From positions 1-11,443 of the forward strand of contig JAGBAU010000093.1 of NCBI GenBank assembly GCA_017938785.1: DNA of 11,443 nt. The letters run 5' to 3'. This document shows positions 6,034 through 11,443 of the stretch, piece by piece. Every line of letters begins with the position of its first letter. Position 1 is the first letter of the stretch. The position numbers were made by a program, and so were the translations under genes. The notes beneath the pieces are model-generated. The model saw only the letters and a program-made list of their open reading frames with translations, was not told where the DNA came from and did not search any database. Origin of the DNA: Clostridia bacterium. Lineage in GTDB: Bacteria > Bacillota_A > Clostridia > Christensenellales > Aristaeellaceae.

Positions 6034-6751
6034 TGTTTCTCAGCCTCCTTTCCAGAATGCTCACCAGCTTGGTAAAGAACATAACCAGAGCCAGATAAAT
6101 CAGTGCCACAGCAATCAGCGGCATGAAGGGGGAATAGGTGCGGCTGCGAATGATATCGCCGCCCTTGGTCAGGTCCGCAACGGCTACGTAACCGGCAACG
6201 GAGGTTTCCTTCAGCAGGGCAATGAATTCATTGGCCAGGGAGGGCAGCACATTCTTGATGGTCTGGGGAATGACGACAAAGCGCATGGTCTGGATATAAT
6301 TGAAACCCAGGCTGCGTCCGGCCTCAAACTGACCCTGATCGATGGACATGATGCCGCCGCGCACGATTTCCGCAACGTATGCGCCGGAGTTCAGGCCGAA
6401 GGCCAGGGCTGCAACCAGCGTACCATTATCGGAAGAGGCGAAGATAACGAAATAGATGATCATCAGCTGGACGACCACGGGGGTGCCGCGCAGCACAGTG
6501 AGGTACACACGGCAGAACCAGTCGATGACGCCAAAGATCTTGCGGCCGATGTTTTTGCGGGCGCCTTCTCTGGTCTTATCATAGGTGGAGCGAATCATGG
6601 CGATGATGACGCCGATGATGGTGCCCATCACGCCGGCCAGCAGCGTGATCAGCAGCGTTCTTCCGAGGCCATCCCACAGGTATTTCCAGCGGTTGGCCTG
6701 AACGAAGTTCAGGATAAAGTCCGCCTTCAGGCTTTCAAACCACGCTTGCAT
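6023..6751 (-). CDS. polar amino acid ABC transporter, permease protein (HisM/GlnP type)
   Basis: A 242-residue inner-membrane permease, the membrane channel of the importer, probably working as a homodimer since only one permease gene is present. A short amphipathic N-terminus (1-25) precedes transmembrane segments at about 31-52, 82-104, 110-130, 165-190 and 208-230. The family marker [11 protein letters not shown] is at 86-96. The EAA loop that docks the ATPase is at about 143-162 ([20 protein letters not shown]). The start ATG has AAGGAGGA 9 nt upstream. An insertion-like charged stretch (residues 54-71, [17 protein letters not shown]) separates the first two membrane segments. It lies 100 nt downstream of the binding protein, with a strong hairpin in the gap. 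Confidence 0.95.
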   Translation of the reverse strand: MQAWFESLKADFILNFVQANRWKYLWDGLGRTLLITLLAGVMGTIIGVIIAMIRSTYDKTREGARKNIGRKIFGVIDWFCRVYLTVLRGTPVVVQLMIIYFVIFASSDNGTLVAALAFGLNSGAYVAEIVRGGIMSIDQGQFEAGRSLGFNYIQTMRFVVIPQTIKNVLPSLANEFIALLKETSVAGYVAVADLTKGGDIIRSRTYSPFMPLIAVALIYLALVMFFTKLVSILERRLRNSDH

Positions 6752-6791
6752 GGTTGGTATTCCTCCTTAATCACATTTGCTTCTACACAGC

Positions 6792-6825
6792 GAAAATAGG
6801 AAGCGCAGATGCGTTTCCTATTTTC
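6792..6825 (-). other. intercistronic hairpin between binding-protein and permease genes
   Basis: A 15-bp stem (6792-6806 with 6811-6825, one G-T wobble) and a 4-nt AGAT loop lie 26 nt after the binding-protein stop. No free T run follows it on the minus strand beyond the stem, so it is more likely an mRNA-stabilising or partial-termination element than a full terminator. This is a known way to make more binding protein than permease. Confidence 0.7.
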
Positions 6826-6851
6826 ACAGGGACTAACAACAGTTGAATGAA

Positions 6852-7595
6852 TTATTCAGCGGTGATGTACTTATCAACGATAGCCTTCACGGAACCGTCA
6901 GCGATCAGCTCTTCCAGGGCGGTGTTGATCTTCTCGGTCAGCTCGCTGCCCTTGGCCAGTGCGATTGCGTATTCCTCGGTGATGTACTCGGTGTCGAGAA
7001 TCTTCAGGCCTTCGTTAGCGGCAACGAAGTTCTTTGCGGGCTCGTTGTCGATAACAACGCAGTCAACCTTGCCGGAGGTCAGAGCCAGAACGGCGTCGGT
7101 GCCGGTCTTGAAGCGCTCGACGGTGGCCAGGCCGTTGTCTTCCAGATCCCAGGTGGAGTACAGGTCGCCAGTGGTGCCCTGCTGAACGCCGATCTTGTGG
7201 CTTGCGCCTTCTGCGAACAGAGCATCGAGGGTGATGTCAGAATCTTCCTTCACGATAACAACCTGAACGCCGGTGGCGTAGGAAGCGGTGAAGTCAACGT
7301 TCTGCTTGCGCTCTTCGGTCACGGTCATGCCGGCCAGAACAACATCAACCTTGCCGTTGGAAACAGCGGGGATCAGGGAATCGAAGTCCATGTCAACGAT
7401 TTCCAGTTCATAGCCCAGCTTTTCAGCGATGGCGGCTGCAACTTCAGCGTCGATGCCGACGATTTCGCCGGTTTCGTCATCGTAGAACTCGTAGGGCGGG
7501 AAAGCTGCGTTGGTACCCATCTTCAGGGTTTCTGCCATTGCCATGCCGGTGAGGGCGAACATGCAGACCAGAACCAGAGCAAGAATCTTCTTCAT
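6852..7595 (-). CDS. polar amino acid ABC transporter, extracellular substrate-binding protein (SBP family 3)
   Basis: A 247-residue binding protein that captures an amino acid outside the membrane and hands it to the permease. The start at 7595 is chosen over an upstream in-frame ATG (7694) because GGAGGAAA lies just before it and because the promoter -10 falls inside the longer version. Residues 1-21 are a Sec signal ending AMA-ET, which looks like a signal peptidase I site; the only nearby Cys (residue 11) is not in a lipobox. The mature part begins TLKMGTNAAFPPYEF and carries the SBP_bac_3 signature GIDAEVAAAIAEKLG, then MTVTEERKQNVDFTASYA (ligand-binding Arg) and TSGKVDCVVIDNEPA (ligand-binding Asp), as in GlnH/HisJ/FliY. 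First gene of its operon. The ligand is undetermined. Confidence 0.95.
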   Translation of the reverse strand: MKKILALVLVCMFALTGMAMAETLKMGTNAAFPPYEFYDDETGEIVGIDAEVAAAIAEKLGYELEIVDMDFDSLIPAVSNGKVDVVLAGMTVTEERKQNVDFTASYATGVQVVIVKEDSDITLDALFAEGASHKIGVQQGTTGDLYSTWDLEDNGLATVERFKTGTDAVLALTSGKVDCVVIDNEPAKNFVAANEGLKILDTEYITEEYAIALAKGSELTEKINTALEELIADGSVKAIVDKYITAE

Positions 7596-7622
7596 TGTGA
7601 TTTCCTCCTGATTTTTGTTGCG

Positions 7623-7682
7623 CCGGAACGCAATTATTCCGGTAGATGAATGGATTATACATCTCATTTCCAGCAAATGCAA
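7623..7682 (-). promoter_or_regulatory. promoter and leader hairpin of the amino-acid transporter operon
   Basis: Read on the minus strand: TTGCAT (7682-7677), a 17-bp spacer, then TATAAT (7659-7654). The -35 box is weak (only TTG matches), so activation by a regulator is possible. Transcription should start near 7647. The leader begins almost at once with a perfect 6-bp hairpin, CCGGAA/TTCCGG (7642-7637 with 7628-7623), about 15 nt before the ribosome site. Confidence 0.65.
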
Positions 7683-7753
7683 GCGTTCCGTCATTTATTT
7701 AACGCAATATGCACAATATTCGTATAATCATGCATATATACATTTTTAGAATA

Positions 7754-7776
7754 GCGCAATTGCAAAGCAATTTCGC
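7754..7776. repeat. inverted repeat upstream of the transporter promoter
   Basis: GCGCAATTGC (7754-7763) and GCAATTTCGC (7767-7776) pair over 10 positions with one mismatch around an AAA loop. It lies directly beside the 7779-7807 hairpin. It has no T run on either strand; it could be part of the LCP-gene 3' end or a regulator site. Confidence 0.55.
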
Positions 7777-7778
7777 GG

Positions 7779-7807
7779 GTCGGTGACTTGTAATACAAGA
7801 CACCGAC
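7779..7807 (-). terminator. hairpin after the LCP gene, possible terminator
   Basis: Outer stem GTCGGTG/CACCGAC (7779-7785 with 7801-7807), one mismatch, then CTTGT/ACAAG (7787-7791 with 7795-7799) around AAT. It lies 14 nt after the LCP stop, the right place for a terminator of that gene. On the minus strand no T run follows, so its strength is doubtful, or termination is Rho-dependent. Confidence 0.5.
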
Positions 7808-7821
7808 ATTCTTTATAAATT

Positions 7822-8763
7822 TTATCCGTAGATGAATTCGCGAAGGATCTTTTTGTTCTTATCAAAATTGGGCTTGATGCACCAAACATTGCCGAACATG
7901 CCGGACTCAAAGGTTCCGTCCGCAGGCAGGCGCAGCTGTTTCGCGCTGGACAAATCTGCAGTCAAGCCGACGCTCGCCAGGGACATGATCTCCACCAGAG
8001 AGAGGTTGGTTTCCACATACTCCAGCAGCACATCCACGATGGTGAGCAGGGTTCCCGCGCTGGCGCCGCCCCTGATCTTCTCTGCCAGGGCGATCAGCAC
8101 GGTGCGCTGGCGCTCGGTGCGCACATAGTCGCTGTCAATCTTGCGGATGCGGGCGTAGGCCGTAGCCTGGTTGCCATTGAGGTGCACCTTTTCGCCGCTC
8201 TGCTGCAGTTTTTCCATGCCGGACAGGCCGGAGAGATCAAACAGACCCTTGTTGAGCGCCTTGCGTTCCGCTTCAGTCACATCCAGATCCAGGCCGCCCA
8301 CAAGGTCGATCACCTCTGCGATGCCTGCCATGGAAATCAGCGCATACTTATCGATGTTCGTGCCGAAGTTTTCGTTGATGGCCTGGATGGTCAGCTGGGG
8401 TCCACCCACAGCGCAAAGCTCCGTGAGCTTTCTGTATCCCTTGGAAGAGGAGCTCTTGATCCAGGTGTCGCGCATAAGAGAGGTCATCTTCACTTCGGAG
8501 GTTTTCATGTTCACCGAAAGGATGATCATGGAATCCGTGCGCTGCTGTTCCTTTGTGGTGTAGGAATCGCAGCCAAGCAGCAGAACATTGGTCCAGTCGT
8601 CTTCATCGGTGCTTTCCTCTGCGCTGACCGAATTATCAGCCTCCACTGCAGCAGCCCATTCCGCCTCATCCACAATATAGCTTTCCTCTGCAACACAGGT
8701 TGCCAAGCACAGGATTATTGCAAGCAGAAGGGAAATAATGCGGGCAGGGGTCTTGTTGTTCAT
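7822..8763 (-). CDS. LytR-CpsA-Psr (LCP) family cell-wall protein
   Basis: LCP proteins transfer undecaprenyl-linked polymers (wall teichoic acid, capsule or other glycopolymers) onto peptidoglycan at the outer membrane face. The start at 8763 is chosen over 8793 because GGAGG lies 8 nt upstream; this gives 313 residues. Residues 7-25 form a hydrophobic signal or anchor ending LATCVAEE. An acidic linker follows (about 41-56, ESTDEDD). The LCP domain runs from about residue 58: NVLLLGCDS, then RTDSMIILSVN (Arg75, Asp77), LMRDTWI (Arg98, Asp99), IAEVIDLVGGLDLDV, and YARIRKIDSDYVRTERQR, the Arg-rich pyrophosphate and metal-binding motifs of the family. LCP proteins usually have an uncleaved N-terminal helix; whether this one is cleaved, or lipidated at Cys23, cannot be decided. 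Monocistronic. Confidence 0.93.
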   Translation of the reverse strand: MNNKTPARIISLLLAIILCLATCVAEESYIVDEAEWAAAVEADNSVSAEESTDEDDWTNVLLLGCDSYTTKEQQRTDSMIILSVNMKTSEVKMTSLMRDTWIKSSSSKGYRKLTELCAVGGPQLTIQAINENFGTNIDKYALISMAGIAEVIDLVGGLDLDVTEAERKALNKGLFDLSGLSGMEKLQQSGEKVHLNGNQATAYARIRKIDSDYVRTERQRTVLIALAEKIRGGASAGTLLTIVDVLLEYVETNLSLVEIMSLASVGLTADLSSAKQLRLPADGTFESGMFGNVWCIKPNFDKNKKILREFIYG

Positions 8764-8801
8764 GTCTATCCTCCACTGCGCACGGTTGCGCATATAAATT
8801 C

Positions 8802-8838
8802 TACTATATAATTATAGTAACCAATGTGTATTTTGCAA
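8802..8838 (-). promoter_or_regulatory. promoter of the LCP gene with an overlapping palindrome
   Basis: Read on the minus strand: TTGCAA (8838-8833), a 16-bp spacer, then TATAAT (8816-8811). A hyphenated palindrome, TACTATA-4 nt-TATAGTA (8802-8819), covers the -10 box, which is the position of a repressor operator, although AT-rich symmetry here may be partly chance. Confidence 0.55.
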
Positions 8839-8898
8839 TCATTGCACAGAAATAATCCTGAATCTTTATGTTATTGCCCAATTTCTTTTTCTATCAAA

Positions 8899-8924
8899 GA
8901 AAAAAAGCCCGGAATTCCGGGCTT
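8899..8924 (-). terminator. intrinsic terminator of murG
   Basis: AAGCCCGG (8924-8917 on the minus strand) pairs with its complement at 8912-8905 around AATT, followed by a T run (As on the plus strand, 8899-8906). It begins 6 nt past the murG stop. Confidence 0.92.
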
Positions 8925-8930
8925 CATATC

Positions 8931-9998
8931 TTATTTCGCATACTTATAGATCTGTTCAAGAACGTTGTCCACGCCGTTGGCAGTGGTTTCCCTGGCCATG
9001 GCGTCAAAAATGGAGCCGCGATCGTGGTAGAGTTCAACCACGCGTTTGACCAGGGTTTCCTCAGTCATCTCCGCCTGATCCAGCACATAGCTCAGGCCGC
9101 GGCTGCGGAAGGATTCGGCGTTGAGGATCTGGTCGCCGCGGCTGGCGCTGGCGGGATAGGGGATCAGCAGCGCCGGTTTGCGCAGGGCCAGAATCTCGCA
9201 CAGGGCGTTGGCGCCGGCGCGGGAAATCAATACATCCGCGCATGCGTAGGCATCCGCCATTTCCTCATTGAAGTACTCATACTGCTTATAGTTGTATGCG
9301 CCTTCATGTTCGCCGGACAGGTTGTTTTCACCGCACAGATGAAGAACCTGGAAGGATTCGCCCAGCTTGGGCAGTGCCTTGCGCACACACTCGTTGATGG
9401 CCTGTGCACCGGAGGAACCGCCGACCACCATCAGCACCGGCTTGCTCTGGTCGAAACCAAAGCGCTTGAGGCCGGCCTCACGATTGCCCTGGAAAATTTC
9501 AGGACGGATGGGGGTTCCGGTGTGAACGCCCTTGCCTTTGGCATACTTTACGGCTTCGGGGAAGGTGCAGCACTGAGCAGATGCGAAGGGCAGGCACAGC
9601 TTATTGGCCAGGCCCGGGGTCATGTCGGATTCATGGGTGACCACCGGTACGCCGTTCAGCTTTGCGCCGTAAACCACAGGCACGGAAACGAAGCCGCCCT
9701 TGGAGAACACCACATTGGGCTTGATCTTTCGGATGATGGCCGTCGCCTGCATGATGCCCTTGATCACGCGGAAAGGATCGGAGAAATTCTTCGGATCAAA
9801 ATAACGGCGAAGCTTGCCGACGGATACGGAATAATACTTCACGCCGGGCACCTTGGAGATCATCTTCTTTTCGGCGCTGCCTTCGCCGCCGCCGATATAA
9901 TGAACCTCCCAGCCGTCCGCCTGAAGGCGCGGAATCAGCGCAAGGTTGGGCGTAACATGGCCGCCGGTGCCGCCGCCAGTCATAACAATTTTCTTCAT
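8931..9998 (-). CDS. murG: UDP-N-acetylglucosamine--lipid I N-acetylglucosaminyltransferase MurG
   Basis: MurG is a peripheral membrane GT28 glycosyltransferase on the cytoplasmic face that adds GlcNAc to lipid I to form lipid II, the last intracellular step of peptidoglycan synthesis. The 355 residues match the family length. Visible motifs: N-terminal Gly loop TGGGTGGHVTPNLAL (residues 7-21), SKGGFVSVPVV, HESDMTPGLANK, TGTPIRPE, the second-domain Gly loop VVGGSSGAQAIN, and the nucleotide-sugar segment SRAGANALCEILALRKPALLIPYP with GDQILNAE. The HESD in place of HEQN and the GDQ variant match a clostridial/Bacillus cereus MurG subtype as I recall it. GAGGAGGG precedes ATG. It stands alone, not in a mur/dcw cluster, so a second, canonical murG may exist elsewhere. 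Confidence 0.94.
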   Translation of the reverse strand: MKKIVMTGGGTGGHVTPNLALIPRLQADGWEVHYIGGGEGSAEKKMISKVPGVKYYSVSVGKLRRYFDPKNFSDPFRVIKGIMQATAIIRKIKPNVVFSKGGFVSVPVVYGAKLNGVPVVTHESDMTPGLANKLCLPFASAQCCTFPEAVKYAKGKGVHTGTPIRPEIFQGNREAGLKRFGFDQSKPVLMVVGGSSGAQAINECVRKALPKLGESFQVLHLCGENNLSGEHEGAYNYKQYEYFNEEMADAYACADVLISRAGANALCEILALRKPALLIPYPASASRGDQILNAESFRSRGLSYVLDQAEMTEETLVKRVVELYHDRGSIFDAMARETTANGVDNVLEQIYKYAK

Positions 9999-10040
9999 GG
10001 ATCTTCCCTCCTCAGGGTAAGCTCAATCTAAAACTACCCC

Positions 10041-10049
10041 ATTATAGCA
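10041..10049 (-). promoter_or_regulatory. extended -10 promoter of murG
   Basis: TGCTATAAT on the minus strand (10049-10041) is a full extended -10 element. No convincing -35 box is seen at the right distance, which extended -10 promoters tolerate. It faces away from dnaX within the 153-bp divergent spacer and gives a murG leader of about 35 nt. Confidence 0.65.
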
Positions 10050-10096
10050 CCAAAAACCTGAAATGTTTTTATATCGCTGTAAAAAGTTCTTTTGTT

Positions 10097-10124
10097 TTGC
10101 AGAGAAATGAGGTATTATTATTAT
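10097..10124 (+). promoter_or_regulatory. candidate promoter of dnaX
   Basis: TTGCAG (10097-10102) lies 16 bp before TATTAT (10119-10124), one of three overlapping TATTAT registers from 10113. The transcript would start near 10131, just before the CCCGGAGGTGG ribosome site (10138-10148). The choice of register is uncertain. Confidence 0.4.
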
Positions 10125-10151
10125 GGATATGAATTTGCCCGGAGGTGGACC

Positions 10152-11443
10152 ATGAGTTATCAGGCGCTTTACCGCGCATGGCGGCCCAATACGTTTTCGG
10201 AAATCTGCGATCAGGACGCAGTGGTACGCACGCTGAAGCGGCAGGTGGAAACCGACCGCATCGCCCATGCCTATCTTTTTTGCGGTACCCGCGGAACCGG
10301 TAAGACCACGGCAGCCAAAGTGCTCTCCCGGGCCATCAACTGCCTGTCGCCCGTGAACGGCGACCCCTGCGGCGAATGCGAGGTATGCCGTGCGCTGAAG
10401 GCCGAAAACTGCATGGACGTTCTTGAAATCGACGCCGCATCCAACAATGGTGTGGATGAAATCCGCGACCTGCGCGAGAAAATCAAGTATCCGCCCACGC
10501 TGACCCGGTACAAGGTGTACATCATCGACGAGGTGCACATGCTCTCCACCGGCGCATTCAATGCGCTGCTCAAAACCCTGGAGGAGCCGCCGAAGCATGC
10601 CGTGTTCATCCTTGCAACCACCGAGCCCCAGAAGCTTCCGGCTACCATCCTGTCCCGCTGCCAGCGCTTTGACTTCCACCGCATTTCCGTGGAAGCCATC
10701 GTCGCCCGCCTGAAGGTGGTACTCGCCGGCATCGGACGGGAAGCCACTGAGGACGCCCTCAATGAAATCGCCCGCGCCGCCGAAGGCGCCATGCGAGACG
10801 CGCTCTCCCTGCTGGACGTCTGCCTTTCCTTCACGGAAGGCGCGGTGGACGTTGCCCTCGCCCGGGATGTACTGGGCACCACGGGCAGGGATTTCATGTT
10901 TGAATTCACCGACGCCCTCATCGCCTGGGACGCCGCAGGCGCCCTGGCAAAAATTGACGAGGCCATGCGCCGCGGCAGCGACGCCCGCGTATTTTCCCTG
11001 GATGCAGCCAGCCATCTGCGCGCCGTGCTGCTGGCGGAGATCTCCGGCGATACCCTGGATAGAATTATCGAAGTCACCCCCGAGGACGCCCAGCGCTTCC
11101 GCGAACAGGCAGCCCGTGCCAACCGTACCCAGCTGATGCGCATGATGGAACTGTTCATGCGTGTAGAAAGTGAAATGAAGTGGGCTACCCAGCCCCGCAC
11201 CATGCTGGAGCTGGCCGCCGTGCGTGCCTGCCATCCTGAGCAGGAAGCGGACGCCGAACTCTCCGAGCGCATCGCGCGCATGGAGAAAAAGATTGAAAGC
11301 GGCGTGATCACCGCTGCACCCGCCTCCAAGTCCGCACCGCAGCAGGATGCCGCACCTGCTCAGGCTGAGAAAAAGGCTGCACCCGCTCGGAAGGTTTCCG
11401 CCCCTGCAGCCACTCCGCCCCAGGAATACCTGGACGCCATGGA
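10152..11443 (+). CDS. dnaX: DNA polymerase III subunit gamma/tau (3' partial)
   Basis: DnaX forms the AAA+ clamp-loader motor that puts the beta clamp on primed DNA and, as tau, ties polymerases to the helicase. The frame is open to the window end, giving 430 visible residues starting MSYQALYRAWRPNTF at an ATG preceded by GGAGGTGG. Motifs: Walker A GTRGTGKT (45-52); zinc-binding Cys64, 73, 76, 79 at the same positions as in E. coli; Walker B VYIIDEVH (122-129); sensor I with LATTEPQKLP (154-163); arginine finger in SRC (Arg169); sensor II region RDALSLLD; then the oligomerisation helical domain to about residue 360. From about residue 390 an Ala/Pro/Lys-rich linker begins. No perfect A-AAA-AAG frameshift heptamer is seen in the visible part. 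ybaB-recR normally follow dnaX but here lie upstream. Confidence 0.97.
   Translation, partial: MSYQALYRAWRPNTFSEICDQDAVVRTLKRQVETDRIAHAYLFCGTRGTGKTTAAKVLSRAINCLSPVNGDPCGECEVCRALKAENCMDVLEIDAASNNGVDEIRDLREKIKYPPTLTRYKVYIIDEVHMLSTGAFNALLKTLEEPPKHAVFILATTEPQKLPATILSRCQRFDFHRISVEAIVARLKVVLAGIGREATEDALNEIARAAEGAMRDALSLLDVCLSFTEGAVDVALARDVLGTTGRDFMFEFTDALIAWDAAGALAKIDEAMRRGSDARVFSLDAASHLRAVLLAEISGDTLDRIIEVTPEDAQRFREQAARANRTQLMRMMELFMRVESEMKWATQPRTMLELAAVRACHPEQEADAELSERIARMEKKIESGVITAAPASKSAPQQDAAPAQAEKKAAPARKVSAPAATPPQEYLDAM

Noticed and set aside
6014..7649. Plus-strand open frames opposite the permease and binding-protein genes
   Set aside because: Antisense shadows without ribosome sites or recognisable motifs; the minus-strand genes are unambiguous.
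7723..7728. A perfect TATAAT on the plus strand
   Set aside because: It points into the 3' end of the minus-strand LCP gene, has no matching -35 box, and no plus-strand gene follows; AT-rich intergenic DNA gives such hits by chance.
8868..10031. 387-codon plus-strand open frame opposite murG
   Set aside because: It is a shadow of the murG coding bias on the other strand: composition is Gly/His/Ala-rich with no family motifs, and it runs through the murG terminator and start region.
10023..11329. Two long minus-strand open frames (403 and 352 codons) opposite dnaX
   Set aside because: dnaX on the plus strand carries all expected motifs and a ribosome site. The antisense frames are Ser/Arg- or Gly/His-rich shadows of GC-rich coding sequence.
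11277..11378. Two GAG-AAA-AAG stretches in dnaX as possible programmed frameshift sites producing gamma
   Set aside because: Each has only five As before G, so the consensus A-AAA-AAG heptamer is not complete, and no stimulatory hairpin is evident nearby. The true site, if any, may lie beyond the window.

Overview
The window is an ordinary-looking chromosomal core region of a GC-rich, probably clostridial (Firmicutes) bacterium. The evidence is gene content and sequence style: strong AGGAGG ribosome sites, consensus sigma-A promoters, intrinsic terminators, a Bacillus-like RecR, a clostridial-type MurG, an LCP cell-wall protein, and tRNA genes with encoded CCA. mnmG-rsmG, ybaB-recR and dnaX all commonly lie near the replication origin in Firmicutes, so the segment is probably origin-proximal. 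I cannot name the genus. No phage, insertion sequence or CRISPR array is visible. The protein genes are intact apart from mnmG (5' end cut by the window) and dnaX (3' end cut).

Layout. 1-2959 (+): the end of mnmG, rsmG overlapping it by 4 bp, and a small membrane protein resembling CrtO-type acyltransferases, whose last codons form the operon terminator. 3000-3405 (+): a monocistronic threonine-rich small lipoprotein. 3427-4660 (+): ybaB and recR, separated by about 200 bp that holds four successive inverted repeats. 4719-5188 (+): a four-tRNA operon (Pro-TGG, Glu-TTC, Ile2/Met-CAT, Asp-GTC) with a perfect-consensus promoter and two terminators. 5232-7682 (-): a polar amino-acid ABC transporter operon (binding protein, permease, ATPase), convergent with the tRNAs. 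7754-8839 (-): a single LCP-family gene. 8899-10046 (-): a single murG. 10097-11443 (+): dnaX, divergent from murG.

The genes cover tRNA wobble modification and 16S rRNA methylation (mnmG, rsmG), replication and repair (dnaX, recR, ybaB), tRNA supply, amino-acid import, and cell-wall assembly (murG makes lipid II; LCP proteins attach polymers to peptidoglycan). ybaB-recR normally sits directly behind dnaX in Firmicutes, but here about 5.5 kb of unrelated genes lies between them.

I did not find a convincing undescribed multi-gene system. The items most worth a second look are the structured ybaB-recR spacer, the CrtO-like protein in the mnmG-rsmG operon, the low-complexity Thr-rich lipoprotein, and a binding protein without a lipobox.
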